64,000 nucleotides of DNA from Semisulcospira habei. Lineage: Eukaryota > Mollusca > Gastropoda > Semisulcospiridae. A program made the position numbers and the translations under genes. The stretch is taken from NCBI GenBank assembly GCA_036245525.1, contig BTPG01000001.1:220431820-220495819 (forward strand), in the 5' to 3' direction. This document shows, piece after piece, positions 29,749 to 40,534 of this stretch. How positions within the stretch are numbered: the first letter of the stretch is position 1; each line of letters opens with the position of its first letter. The notes under the pieces were generated by a model, which saw only the letters and a program-made list of their open reading frames with translations, had not been told where the DNA came from and did not search any database.

Positions 29749-29842
29749 CAAAAGGTAGTCGGGCCGACTGTCGGCCGCCGTTGGCCCGCGCACCGCTGTG
29801 CGAGGGCCAACGGCGGCCGACAGTCGGCCCGACTACCTTTTG
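29749..29842. mobile_element. HP-E GC-rich hairpin, 94 bp
   Basis: CAAAAGGTAGTCGGGCCGAC and TGTCGGCCGCCGTTGGCCCG form a stem with the exact complement on the right; the loop is about GCACCGCTGTGC. It is far more GC-rich than its surroundings. Relatives at 39671 and 58163 keep the GGCCCGCGCAC centre. It lies 25 bases from the end of LINE copy 2. Confidence 0.75.
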
Positions 29843-29867
29843 CCAACTGAAACGAGCGCGTTTACAT

Positions 29868-32464
29868 AACAATACATTACAATACAATAATACTTTATTA
29901 ATCCCTCGTGGGGAAATTCACTGTCTGCCCATACAACACATAACATCATCATTCACTCATTGAATTAATTAAATAACCTATACCTCTCAGTTAAAGAGAT
30001 AAACTGTAACAGACGCACTGTCACCTTTGTAACACTCTTGGCATCAGAGTTTATGGTTTATGCCCCTTGTGCTTCGGATGTCAGCAATGTTGCCGTGAAA
30101 TACTGAATGGGCTAGTACTAAAGAACTGAAGAATGTTGACAGACACTATCTACTGATATTACTGTTGAAAAGAGGGACAAAAGAGTTGGCATAACGTGAT
30201 GTACTACTTTTGGGTACTCGAAGTCTGCCACTTCGTTCGATATGTCTGCTGTCAAATTCATATCTAAGTGGATGTGTTTTGTCATCAAGAATGTCAGCCA
30301 TTTTGCTCGTAATCCGTCTGGTGTACAGTGTGTCCAAAGTATCTTGTGCTCTACCAATCACGCCGCCCGCTTTCCTGATTACTTTGTTAAGACGATCTTG
30401 ATCTCTTTTACATATGATTTCTGCCCCAACATCAGTCCAAAAGTTAGAACGCTTACAATACTGGAGCAGTAAAACATCTGTAAAAGCTGAGTGCTTACAT
30501 TAAATGATCTGAGTTTTCTCAAACAGTAAAGACGGACATGCGCTTTTTACACAATAACCTCTGTGTTTTGTTTCCAGTTGAGCGCGTTGTCAAAAAGAAC
30601 ACCTAAATACTTGCAGGACTCTACACGCTCAAGTTCTGTTCCCTTAATGACAACAGGATTGAGATGATGTTTGTTTTTCCTGAAATCTTTTACCATTTCT
30701 CTTGTTTTGCCAAAGTGTAATTCAAAATAGTTTCTATCGCACCACTCTACAAAGTCGTCGATCTCTTGTCGATAGTGTCTGTCGTGTTCATCTGTAATCT
30801 GTCCTGTCAGTGCCGTGTCGTCAGCGTATTTGTCCATGACACAGTCGTCATGAGTGGCTCTACAGTCTGCTGTGTACAAAGAAAGCAAAAAAAGGCGACA
30901 GGACAGTCCTTTGTGGTGCACCGATGTCGGTAAAAAGGACATCTGAGATTAGATCCGAACTAATTCTGACATACTGTGGACGGTTAGTGAGATAGTCCAA
31001 AACCCAAAGAATGGTAGAGGCATTGTGAACTAGTTTGTAAGGGAGTTAGTGTGGCTGACGAAAAATCATAGAACATCAGTCAAATGGAGGCTCCTGGTCT
31101 TTCTAAATGCGAGTAGATGTTGTTTACAACACGCAAAATGGCATCACCAACACTTCTTTGCCTTCTGTAAGGAAACTGAAAGGGGTCCAGAAAATCAGAA
31201 ACCTGTATTTGAAAATGTGAAAGAACAGCCCTCTCAAAAACCTTCATGACACATGAGGTAAGAGCAACGAGTCTTAAATCATTCATCACAGATACAGTTT
31301 GCTTTTTTTGGCACGGGGGTAATTCAAAAGGCCTTCCACGAACACGGGACGAGACACTGGGTAAGTGACATGTTAAAAATATAGCAAAGAATTATGTACA
31401 GTTGTTCAGCGCATAATTTTAACACATTTGATTTAACACCATCTGGCCCAGACGCCTTTTGTGGGTTGGTATTTTTAAGTACTCTAAGCACCTCTTCCTC
31501 AGTCACCACAATCACTTCCCTATGCATGTGTTTAGGTCCACTAACTAGCATTTCCTTGACCTGTTCCCTCTCATGCTCAAAATCATGACAATTCAATCTT
31601 GCATATAACTTATTTAAGTCGTTGGCATAGTCCGTAGTTTTGCTCAATACCGGAACAGCTTTTTGCTTCTTGTCCCCACCCATCAGATTCATACCCTCCC
31701 ACACCCGTTTCATGTTACCCGTCTGAAACTGTTTTTCTATCTTTTTTTCTATATTCTTCCTCCCCCTTTCTAAGCTCCATTTCAGTTCTTTTTGTACTTT
31801 CCTTAACTGTTCTTTGTTCTTGTCTTCAAAAGCTTTCTTCTTTCTGTTTAAGACCTCCTTGATGTGCTTCGTGACCCAAGGTTTGTTGTTGGAATAGATT
31901 TTAACAGTTTTTTTTTTTTTTTTAGACACAACACTGTCTACGCAGAAATTTATGTAGCTGCAAACTGTTCGGTAACGTCGCTTGTAGTGTCCGTAAAAAC
32001 ATTCCACTCGGTGCAGTCAAAGCAACCTTTCAAGGCATCTTTAGCTGCTGTGGAACACTTCTGTACTGTCCTAATAACCGGCGGCTCGCGTTGTACACGT
32101 GGTGTATACCGTGGCACGAGTTTAACCAAGTTATGATCAGATCGTCCTAGAGGCGGCATCGGAATAGCGACTCGTACGAATCTCTGACATTACACCAAAA
32201 CACGTCAAGAGTTCGGTCCCCTCGTGTTGTACACGTCACTTGTTGGTGGAATCCTGGCAGAACGTTCTTTAGATTACAGTGATTGACGTCACCCGTGACA
32301 CACTTGAACGCATCGGGCGCGCGAGTGTCAAGATCATGCAGATGATTAGCGATGATCTCGGCGGCATCTTTCTCGTTAGCTGATGGTGGTACGTAGACAT
32401 TCGTTACTAAAACGTGTGAAAATTCCCGCGGAAGGTAATACGGGCGTGCGCTTACTATTATTAG
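29868..32464 (-). pseudogene. Rex1/CR1-like LINE copy 2, 5' truncated, frameshifted
   Basis: Minus strand, from 32464 down. SARPYYLPREFSHVLVTNVY and CVTGDVNHCNLKNVLPGF (endonuclease), GRSDHNLVKL (SDH box, plus 32116-32146), KPWVTKHIKEVLNRKKKAF linker, LRVLKNTNPQKASGPDGV and CVMKVFERAVLSHFQIQV (RT fingers), GAPQ region, DKYADDTALTGQI (YADD at 30817-30828), then CKYLGVLFDNALNWKQNTE. At least five frame breaks separate these blocks. It ends in ATTAATAAAGTATTATTG and a short TATTG tail at 29868-29890. The endonuclease start is missing; the break is near 32464. Confidence 0.85.
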
Positions 32465-32647
32465 GCCGGGCAGGCCGGAATGATATACACGTCGATCAAT
32501 GCCGAGTAGCACGTGCTGATGATACCAAAGGGGTCATGATCCGGGCACTGTCCGAAAAAGGTCAGGTCATTAAAGAGAAATGTATCAAATTTACGGAGGT
32601 ATTTACCTGCACGTATGTTGATATGTTAACGGCAAATCTTTTCATTG

Positions 32648-32690
<43 letters not shown>

Positions 32691-33349
32691 CCTTAGCCTA
32701 CCGTGCACGTGTAGTGATCACTTTGTGCACCCTTGTTTTTGTTGTGTGTATTTTGTGTGTGTGTTGTTGTTTTTTTGTTTGTTTGTTTTTTAACGAGAAC
32801 TTATGGTAGATAATGTTATTACGTCTTGTTGCCTGTGGGTGTTTTTTTTATTATTATTTCTATTTATATTTTAATTGTATTTGTGTGTGTTTGTGGGGGG
32901 GGGGGGGTGAGTGAGTAGGTGGTGAAAGTTGCTTTTTGTCTTTCTTTTTAATTGTTTTCTTTCTTCACTGGAAATCTATCCTCTTTTCTAAATTCAGCGG
33001 CTTTCGGAGGTGTCCGACATTGGTTAGTTCGGAGTTGAACGTTCACGTCACCGGAGTGATAACGGACGGTCCTAACGGGCGGGTTAGGGGGGACAGGAAC
33101 TGCTATTGCCTATGGCGTACGAACTGAACACTAATCAATTCAAGAACATTGCAACTGTGCCACTTCGATTTACCAGGACCTTTTAACGGATATGATATCT
33201 AAACAAGCCCGTCGTTTTGCCTGGACGGGTCCGATATGCCGCACGGTCACGTTTTATCAACGCCAACCAGTGCCGACATACACTTCATTATGTTTTGTCC
33301 GTCAGTTGCACAGTCTTTATCATCGGAAGCTAAACTGTATTAGATATCT
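32465..33349. other. Poly-A tract in otherwise unassigned sequence
   Basis: 32652-32688 is an uninterrupted run of about 37 A. It could be the tail of a retroposed sequence whose body (32465-32650) I do not recognise. GT-rich and G-run sequence follows (32895-32907). No gene. Confidence 0.5.
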
Positions 33350-33353
33350 TTAA

Positions 33354-33527
33354 CTCATTCAGCTCGACGGTCGTATTACCCAGATTTTGAAAGGCGTCAT
33401 CAAATGACTATGCACCAGTTGCAGGAGATGGATCGACCATGATAATTCAAGCCAAGCTAATCTGGCACTACCCTTGAATTATTATGGTCGACCCATCTCC
33501 TGCTGTAGTGCGTCAGGACTGAATGGG
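33354..33527. mobile_element. TTAA-C MITE with one arm partly deleted, 174 bp
   Basis: TTAA at 33350-33353 and 33528-33531. CCATGATAATTCAAG is followed directly by CCAAGCTAATCTGGCACTAC, so about 32 bases of the left stem and the loop are gone. Orientation is opposite to the copy at 28361. Confidence 0.8.
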
Positions 33528-33898
33528 TTAAAAGTATGTTTTGTTGCAGAGAGGGAAAGGCCGTGTGCAGGACTGAATATCAAACAACGCAGCTGCTGTC
33601 GAAAATGACTTCCTTTATCAAACATTGGTTTTTTTTTCTTCTCTAATAATGCTAAGGACAGACACGTCAAACGACTCTCAGAGCGATCTTTTAACGCCGC
33701 CATTTGTATTCCTCACCAAGGGAAATAAGTTACCGTCCCCACCGTCGTAGTAATTAGTATTGGGGTGCTGCAAGGGATGTGCTGTGCATAGTAATGGGGG
33801 TTATAATACCACATGGGGACTTACAGAGAGCCGGCGCGACAGAACATAAAACTCGCTTTTCACAATAACTGTGCCCGACTTGGATAATCACCGCTTAG

Positions 33899-34112
33899 AC
33901 CCTTCACTGCCGAGAAAAGTGAACTAGATCCAACTGCAAGAGGCATAGATCCTCATGAGCCCCCGCGACTGCGGGTGCTCATGAGGATCTATTCCTCTTG
34001 CTGAGACCAGTTCGTATCCATGATCCTTGGGCGGTTGTGGCTTTTGGTCGTTGAATGCACATAGATTGCAAGAACACAGAAACAAAATATGCTTCCAGCG
34101 GTAGTGAAAGGG
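33899..34112. mobile_element. TTAA-B1 MITE, left TTAA mutated
   Basis: Left end ACCCTTCACTGCCGAG after TTAG; right end AGCGGTAGTGAAAGGG before TTAA (34113-34116). Core GCAAGAGGCATAGATCCTCA faces TGAGGATCTATTCCTCTTGC, loop CCCCCGCGACTGCGGG. Confidence 0.75.
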
Positions 34113-34120
34113 TTAAAACA

Positions 34121-34193
34121 TGTTCGCTGGTATGTGATTTCGGACCTTTCGGCTCTAGAGCCGTAAGGTCCAAAATCACAGACCAACACACAT
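34121..34193. mobile_element. HP-A hairpin
   Basis: TGTTCGCTGGTATGTGATTT and GGACCTTTCGGC face GCCGTAAGGTCC and AAAATCACAGACCAACACA. It begins five bases after the TTAA of the B1 element. Confidence 0.72.
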
Positions 34194-34722
34194 AATATTA
34201 TACGTACAGTCTCAAGTTGCAAATTTGATCACTTGCGTCCGAGGAGCTGAATGAAATAAAAGGAGTTGTACCTCAAAGGCAGCTAGAGCGCACGACTTTT
34301 CATAAGTTTCCGCTGCGAGATGAAAGACACGTGACTAGCTGATTCTTGTTTTCATGCACTCAGAGCACCACTTCGTAATTCAATATGTATTAACTGAGGC
34401 CATTAGAATGCAAAATGTCCGTAATATCGCACAGCATCGAGGGTCGGATTAACGATGCCAAAACTTGGCAGACATTGCAGTCTGTCGTCTCGTCTGGACT
34501 TTATCATTCATGCCATATTTCTGCTTATTGTATTTGCTGTTCCCTTGAGCAAAACTAGACTCAAGCACACACAGAAATATATTATTTATTTAAAACAGAA
34601 TAAATATTGCCTGTGCGGTAGTTTTTCAAATGATTTGTTTCTTGACTGTTTTACTTTTGTAAAAAGAGTGTGCAGAACAATCTCATTTATCTTATCAAGA
34701 TCCAGACTTATTGGAGTTATTC
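34194..34722. other. No recognisable feature
   Basis: No supported gene or repeat; the 127-codon frame on the plus strand runs into the next C element and shows no motif. Confidence 0.45.
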
Positions 34723-34726
34723 TTAA

Positions 34727-34932
34727 CTCATTCTACCCCAACACCGAAATCCATAAATCTTGCCGTTGTTCTCTGAAGACTGCATTGCAGTGCAGGACAC
34801 AGATCGACCATGATAGTTCAAGGGTGATGCCAGAATAGCTTGGCGCCCATAGGCGCCAAGCTATTCTGGCATCACCCTTGAACTATCATGGTCCATCCTT
34901 ATCTTGCTGTGGTGTGTCTGGGGTAGAATGAG
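34727..34932. mobile_element. TTAA-C MITE, 206 bp, intact ends
   Basis: TTAA at 34723-34726 and 34933-34936. CTCATTCTACCCCAACACCG and GTCTGGGGTAGAATGAG termini; core TTCAAGGGTGATGCCAGAA facing TTCTGGCATCACCCTTGAA around GGCGCC. Same subtype as 3755 and 60673 but reversed. Confidence 0.82.
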
Positions 34933-35008
34933 TTAAATTGTCTGCGTGAAAGGAAAATTTCACAGACAAATTAGTTTGTCCAAAAGGCATTTTCAAGATA
35001 CGTGTCAA

Positions 35009-35092
35009 TCCTTTGGCTGCCGGTAACACTTCTCGTCGAGCTGATTCCTGCAGGAATCATTTCGACAAAAAGCGCTAGCAATAGCCAAAGGG
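35009..35092. mobile_element. TTAA-G hairpin element
   Basis: TCAA then TCCTTTGGCTGCCGGTAAC on the left, AGCAATAGCCAAAGGG then GTAA on the right; CTCGTCGAGCTGATTCCTGC faces GGAATCATTTCGACAAAAAG. Both flanking tetranucleotides are one change from TTAA. Confidence 0.6.
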
Positions 35093-35191
35093 GTAACGAG
35101 TGCAGTTTCTAAGACGATGAAACAACAATGTGGACATGACAGATGAAAAATGTGAAGCATGCCATTAGAAAATGTGAAAATTCCATCTTAC

Positions 35192-35356
35192 AGCCCCCTC
35201 CCACCCTCACCGCCACCCCACCCCCGGCCCCCTCACCCTCCCCACCCCCGGCCCCCTCACCCTCCCCCAACCCCCTCCCCACCCCCGGCCCCCTCACCCT
35301 CCCCACCCCAGGCCCCCTCCCCCTCCCCCACCCCCTCCCACCCCCTCCCCACCCCA
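35192..35356 (+). repeat. C-rich minisatellite
   Basis: Repeats of CCGGCCCCCTCACCCTCC plus CCACCC and variants, almost free of G and T. The proline-rich frames are artefacts. Confidence 0.85.
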
Positions 35357-35437
35357 TTTAACAAGTTTTGTTGGAAAGAGAAAAACAAAGCGTAACGTTA
35401 CCCTTAGTTGTTCGATGAAGGCTGGTTGATGGTTTTT

Positions 35438-35482
35438 TTCGGGGGGACGGGGGGGGTGGCTGGGGTGGGGGTGGGGGGGGGT
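35438..35482 (+). repeat. G-rich tract
   Basis: CGGGGGGACGGGGGGGGTGG followed by more G runs separated by T or CT. Four or more G runs in 45 bases, a quadruplex candidate by pattern. Confidence 0.75.
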
Positions 35483-35488
35483 AATCTC

Positions 35489-35568
35489 TTAGATTGTCTG
35501 TAGCGGTTTTGTCGAGGTGACTCCTACTGGAATTGCCTCAACAAAAAGCGCTTCCGACAGCCAAAGGG
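35489..35568. mobile_element. TTAA-G hairpin element
   Basis: TTAGATTGTCTGTAGCGG on the left and GCTTCCGACAGCCAAAGGG then TTAA (35569-35572) on the right; TTTTGTCGAGGTGACTCC faces GGAATTGCCTCAACAAAA. The left TTAA is eroded. Confidence 0.6.
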
Positions 35569-35572
35569 TTAA

Positions 35573-36120
35573 CTGTCTAGACAAATGTAGTTATAGGTCC
35601 AGAGGGAAAAGTTTGTATTGCCCCGAAATCCAAAAAGTCCACACGTTGAAAGCCTAATCGAGATAGGATCACGGGTATTGAAAGCCAAAACTACTTTCAA
35701 AGCTCGAAAGCTTCCTTTTTGTCAGATGACATTGAGCGTCATGTTAACATGACAGACACGTTTTTATGGTGTGTTTTTTTTTCCTCTATTTTTATGTGGG
35801 GTTTTTTTTTTTCTTGTCTTTTCTTGTTTGTTTGGCCGTGGCGTTTTTCTTCCTTTTCTCAAGTTGTTTTTGTCTTCAATTTCTTGTGTTTCTTGTCCAT
35901 TATTCTTGTGTTTTTGTCTTTTTCTACTCTGTCTTGTCTATTTCCTTTACTGTTTCGTTCATTTTGTCCTACATTTTTTTGTAGGTGGTATAGAAGAAAA
36001 ACGACGCGTTGTCAGGCTGTTGTTAGGGAGCAGACGACATGCAGGGAATTAACAAACTGTCCGCACGTCATTTGGACATTTCCAGGCTTTTCCCTCAGTC
36101 CCCCCTCCATTTCTTCCCAT
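35573..36120. other. No gene; T-rich stretch
   Basis: 35764-35980 is strongly T-rich with scattered TTTTGTC. The short frames rich in Phe and Leu here reflect composition. Confidence 0.5.
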
Positions 36121-36123
36121 CTG

Positions 36124-36340
36124 CTGGAGGTGTAGATCCTCGTGAGCCTCTGCAGTTGCAGGCGTTCATGAGATTCTCTGCTTCATGCTGAATACGTTAA
36201 CGTTGAGTCCTTTACTCCGTTGCGTTTTATTCTGTTCTGTGCATTCGCCCACCCGACCATCTCGTTCCAATCTGAAAGAATCGCAGAGTCTCATGAGCAT
36301 CAGCAGCTGCAGGGGCTTATGAGAATCTACGCCTCTTGCT
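36124..36340. mobile_element. Two degenerate TTAA-B cores in tandem
   Basis: First at 36124-36190: TGGAGGTGTAGATCCTCGTG facing GTTCATGAGATTCTCTGC. Second at 36280-36340: GCATCAGCAGCTGCAGG then GGCTTATGAGAATCTACG and CCTCTTGCTG. No TTAA ends for either. Confidence 0.5.
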
Positions 36341-36438
36341 GAACAATTTATTTTGAGCTGACGGAATCGTCCAACTGGAAGTATTATTCTGTTTTAGGTA
36401 TTCGCTCTCTGTGTCTCTCACCAGATATGTATGGACAC

Positions 36439-36558
36439 TGGAGATTTGCATGAGTGAGGCTAGTCCTGCGTAAGCCACTAAACAAGATGCTCCGCTATCG
36501 CGGAGCACGTTGCTTATTGGCTTACGCAGGACTACCCTCGGTCATGCAGCTGGGCCCA
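36439..36558. mobile_element. HP-D hairpin
   Basis: TTGCATGAGTGAGGCTAGTC and CTGCGTAAGCCACTAAAC face TTGCTTATTGGCTTACGC and AGGACTACCCTCGGTCATGC; the centre is GCTCCGCTATCGCGGAGC. CGTAAGC/GCTTACG differs from CGCCAGC/GCTGGCG of the other D copies in both arms. Confidence 0.68.
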
Positions 36559-36875
36559 GGAAATCAAAGTACACGTGGACTTTACAGCGAATGTTAACTC
36601 CCAAATGTTGTGACTTTGAGGATCTAACTTCGCTTTTAAAGAAAAATTAGTTATCACATTTGTCTCGCTGGATAAGTAGGGGCAATTTGTTTAACGGTTA
36701 ATGGACATGTGGATTTAAAAATTAATTTGAACGAGAAAAAGGATTTTTGTGGCTATATGCCTGGCTCAGAAGATCTACCCCAGCCTTTGAAGACAGATTG
36801 TGTATCACACTTCTGGACAGATCAGATTACGTTTAGCTGTTCATCTCAGTGAGACCCGACATACTGCAAATCATT

Positions 36876-37005
36876 TATCGACCATCATGGTTCTAGGTGT
36901 TGCCAGAATAGCTTGGCACCTCTAGGCACCAAGCTGTTTTAGCAGCACGTTTGAGCTACCATACTCGAACTGTCACCTGAAGTGTAACGTAGTCTTCAGA
37001 GCCAC
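36876..37005. mobile_element. TTAA-C core, degenerate
   Basis: CGACCATCATGGTTCTAGG, GCCAGAATAGCTTGGCACC and AGGCACCAAGCTGTTTTAGC, then flank CACCTGAAGTGTAACGTAG. GGCACC/GGTGCC-type centre instead of GGCGCC. Confidence 0.55.
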
Positions 37006-37054
37006 AATCCCTATTTTGGGGAATTTTAGCTGTAGATCTCAAGTGATGTGATAA

Positions 37055-37270
37055 CCCCTTCACTGCCGAGAAAAAAGTGAACATGATCCAACTTCAAGAG
37101 ACATAGATCCTCATGAGCCCCCGCCACTGCGGGGAGAGGGGGCTCATGAGGATCTATGCCTCTTGCTGAGACCAATCAGTATCCATGTTTCTTGGACGGT
37201 GTTGGCTTTTGTCGTTGAATGAAGAAAGATTTCAGAAACAAAAAACGTACGTACATTGGCAGGGAAGGGG
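37055..37270. mobile_element. TTAA-B1 MITE
   Basis: Left CCCCTTCACTGCCGAG after ATAA, right GGCAGGGAAGGGG before TTAA (37271-37274). Core AGAGACATAGATCCTCATGA faces TCATGAGGATCTATGCCTCT; the loop has GGGGAGAGGGGG, a small expansion. Confidence 0.72.
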
Positions 37271-37628
37271 TTAATCACAACCCAAAAGCTACCAGAGTCG
37301 AGCTGTGTGATTCTATTTGTATTGTCGCGAAGACGGTTCTAAAATGTGAGCTGTTTGGCGCTGTGTGTGAAAGACATAGGAGAAATGAATTTTAGAGCGT
37401 TGGTTTACGGGCGAGAAAGCGAGATGATTAAGGAATTGGTGTATAGGCCATTCACATCCTAAATCTGTCCATTTCTTGGATGCATTTTTGTTCCGGCTGA
37501 GGCGCAGTCTTGCTTACAAGAACGGGGTAAACTTCCAATGTACGCATAAAGACGAATACTCATTTCTCGATGGCCATATGATACTTGGGAAAAAAGACTA
37601 ACGCAATATGCTTCTTTGCGTTTGTTTC

Positions 37629-37681
37629 TATCTATCTATCTAATCTATCTGATCTATCTATCTATCTATCTATATATCTCT

Positions 37682-37712
<31 letters not shown>

Positions 37713-37789
37713 CGTCCGTCCCTCCCTCCTCCCTCCCTCCCTCCGTCCCTCCCTCCTCCCTCGGTCCCTCCCTCCCTCCCTCCCTCTCT

Positions 37790-37833
<44 letters not shown>

Positions 37834-37871
37834 GTCTGTCTGTCTGTCTGCATGTCTGTCTGTCTGTCTAT
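37629..37871 (+). repeat. Compound pyrimidine microsatellite
   Basis: Successive blocks of (CTAT)n, (CTGT)n, (CCGT)n, (CCCT)n, (CT)n and (CTGT)n with no purine-rich break. Such graded motif changes suggest stepwise slippage and mutation. Confidence 0.93.
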
Positions 37872-38011
37872 TTAAATCTAAAACCAAACGGTAGGTAAAT
37901 ACTTTTCACGCTTTCTGTAACATCTTTGCGCCATTGAACCGGTAGCTCTCTCGGATGACCTTTGTATCAAAGAAGAAAGCTGTAAGGAATCTGTGACTCT
38001 GAAAATGTTAA

Positions 38012-38208
38012 ACCCTTCACCGCCAATAGCCATGAATAAAATCGCTGAATCCATCGCACTTGTGATGGATCGATAACTGCTCAATTTGAGTAACGCAGGT
38101 AGAAATGGGCATAAATCCACTTAACCCCACGGCGACTGCGGAGGCTCGTGTGAATCTACGCCTCTTGCGGTTACCTGGTGGTTAATTTCTGTCCCAGCAG
38201 GAAAAGGG
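38012..38208. mobile_element. TTAA-B MITE, eroded core
   Basis: TTAA at 38008-38011 and 38209-38212. Left ACCCTTCACCGCCAATAGC, right CAGCAGGAAAAGGG. The left arm (GGGCATAAATCCAC) no longer pairs well with the right (GTGTGAATCTACGCCTCTTG). Confidence 0.62.
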
Positions 38209-38397
38209 TTAAGTAATGTCCGTTTCAGCCTGAATGGTAAAGGGAAAAAGGACAGCGCACGCTCGTGCCGCGTCCCAATGCGTCAAGGATGTGTCGTTCA
38301 GCGACGATTACTCCTGAGAAGGCAGCAGACAATATATCGTCTGCACTTAGCTGCACCGGAAGTAATGCCAATAGGTTCCAGTGCTAAATCACAATCA

Positions 38398-38515
38398 GGG
38401 TCAGTTGCGTGAGTGAGTTTAGTCCTGCGCCAGCCACTAAGCAAGGTGCTCCGCTACAGCGGAGCACCTTGCTTGGTGGCTGGCGCAGGACTAAGCTCAT
38501 TCATGCAACTGGCCC
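38398..38515. mobile_element. HP-D hairpin, reference copy
   Basis: GGGTCAGTTGCGTGAGTGAG, TAGTCCTGCGCCAGCCAC and TAAGCAAGGTGCTCCGC face GCGGAGCACCTTGCTTGG, TGGCTGGCGCAGGACTA and CATGCAACTGGCCC. Nearly perfect arms of about 56 bases with almost no loop. Confidence 0.78.
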
Positions 38516-38734
38516 GAGGTCCAACAGACAGCACGATACATAGGTCGATTTCATCCCGCCTGGTCCGACTGCAAGACGCAGGCGTTCATAAGTCCTAGCA
38601 GCAAACAGCAACAATTGTTTGGTCTCTGGTGCTGTTCATCCAAGACGCGGCGGATTTTAACGTAAATCCGTCATGGCGCCCCGCGGCAACGCTATACCAC
38701 ACTTCCACAGCTATTGGTGCGGGGTGTTTGAATG

Positions 38735-38819
38735 TGCCTGACCGTAGCGGTTTTTGTCGAAGTGATTACTGCGGGAATCATCTTCATCTCGACAAAAAGC
38801 GCTACCGACATCCATAGGA
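38735..38819. mobile_element. TTAA-G hairpin element
   Basis: GACCGTAGCGGTTTTTGTCG faces CGACAAAAAGCGCTACCGAC; right end ATCCATAGGA before TTAA (38820-38823). The left terminus is eroded. Confidence 0.6.
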
Positions 38820-39126
38820 TTAATATGGACGCTTTATAATATCCCGCGGAAAGATACCACACTGACCTAGATTTCAAATCAAATTTTGAATGATGAAAAT
38901 GAAATTGCTGTCCTCCTCAAACCCTTGTCCCCCGACGAAACAGAAACTCACACGACACTAACAAAAGTGAATGTTCATACGAGATATAGGGCACCACGTC
39001 ACGTAGCTAAGTGTATCGCGTCAATCTTCTCCGTGTAAGAGATAGTCCCATTATTAAGGATTTAACAATTTTTTTTCTTACTTTCCATTAACGCTTATAC
39101 AACTCTGTGTTCAAACATTACCTTAA

Positions 39127-39329
39127 CTCATTACACCCTGAGGATGGAATTGTCAATTTTTTAATGCATGCGTATCCTTTGAGGTCTTCCTCACAGAGAG
39201 ATCGACCATGATAGTTCAAGGGCGGTGTCGGAATAGCTTGGCGCCTGGAGGCACCAAGCTATTCCGACACCGCCCTTGAACTATCGTGGTTGATTCACAT
39301 CCCGTCGTAGCATTACATGACTTAATGGG
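39127..39329. mobile_element. TTAA-C MITE, 203 bp
   Basis: TTAA at 39123-39126 and 39330-39333. Core TTCAAGGGCGGTGTCGGAAT faces ATTCCGACACCGCCCTTGAA: this GCGGTGTCGG/CCGACACCGC pair is unlike other copies yet still complementary. Confidence 0.8.
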
Positions 39330-39392
39330 TTAAGCCCAAGGTCCTTTTCCCGATCCCATGCCTGTGTTGCCGGCCCACGTTTTTTTCCTTAG

Positions 39393-39581
39393 GTGACCTG
39401 GGCCTCGTTACGGGCGTTCGTTTTCGTGAAAGGACCATTGATCGGCCGGCGGAACAAAATGGGACGTTTTCAAATGAATCACCACAGGCGCAGAAAGCAC
39501 CGCCGGCCAGCTACGACCTTCGTGGGTCCGAGGATCATTTCCTCGCTGAAAGATACAAATGAAGGAGAAAGCAATTTTTAG
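39393..39581 (+). other. Weak candidate exon or chance open segment
   Basis: GTTTTTTTCCTTAG ends at 39392, a good 3' splice acceptor by pattern. From there a frame opens (VTWASLRAFVFVKGPLIG, later HHRRRKHRRPATTFVGP) to a TAG at 39579-39581. No domain is recognised and no partner exon is evident. Most likely chance; recorded because the GC-rich third positions differ from the flanks. Confidence 0.15.
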
Positions 39582-39670
39582 AGAGGGGGTGGGGCGGGGG
39601 GAGACGGTGGGGACCGAGGGATTAACGCCGAGCAGGCTGCTAAGATCAAGGCAGCAGAGAGAGGAACCCC

Positions 39671-39770
39671 AGTAGCAAAACGTCTACGGTCCCACGACGG
39701 CCGCAGTGGGCCCGCGCACGGCTGTGCGCGGGCACACTGCGGCCGTCGTGGGCCCGAGAACTTTTGCTGA
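39671..39770. mobile_element. HP-E GC-rich hairpin, 100 bp
   Basis: GTAGCAAAACGTCTACGGTC, CCACGACGGCCGCAGTGGGC and CCGCGCAC face GTGCGCGGGCACACTGCGG and CCGTCGTGGGCCCGAG, ending ACTTTTGCTG. Confidence 0.72.
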
Positions 39771-40057
39771 CCAGAAGACACTGGAGTGGGGGAGGGGGTG
39801 GGGTATGGAGGGGTACCATCGCAGGTTCACGACGATTTGAGGTGCATGAACCAGAAAACAGACAAATAGCATTCACGCTTCACGACGGAAAGAGGCGATG
39901 AGAGAGAAGGTACCGCTTTCAAAACTTCTTCTCACAGGCCGAAAACAACAACAAAGGCGATGAGGGGTGGGGAGGGAGGGAGATAAACTGGGACTGGATC
40001 TTTATTGTGTCGCGGACAGCTTTCACATTCTTCAACTGGCCGGAAAATCGAACGACA

Positions 40058-40108
40058 GGGTGGGGTGGGGGGTGGGGGGGGGGGGTTGGGGGGTGGGTGG
40101 GGGGGGGT
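40058..40108 (+). repeat. G-rich tract
   Basis: GGGTGGGGTGGGGGGTGGGG and further G runs, only T interrupting. Quadruplex-capable by pattern. A C run (40330-40343) lies 220 bases downstream. Confidence 0.75.
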
Positions 40109-40416
40109 ATCAGATATCGGAAGCTGTCTGGGTACAGGTTGCAGTGTGGTAATACACGTTTCACAAAACAACTAGTGAGTTTTCACGGATCACGAAGGCC
40201 TTCATTTGACTTTCACGTTTCACGACAAACTCATTTTTCACGAAATCATGAGGATGAAAAAAAAATTGTATTCACGACGACCCAAATAAAGCCAACCACG
40301 CATCACGATTTTCGGGCATATCCTCCTCCCCCCCCCCCCCCCCCACCCAACAACACCACCAGTACCACCACCACCGCCACCCTACCTCTACCTACTTTAG
40401 ATAGTCACATTGCTTT

Positions 40417-40534
<118 letters not shown>

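Noticed and set aside
35719..36135. Phe-rich membrane-protein-like frame
   Set aside because: Produced by a T-rich stretch with no coding signature; overlapping frames look equally hydrophobic.
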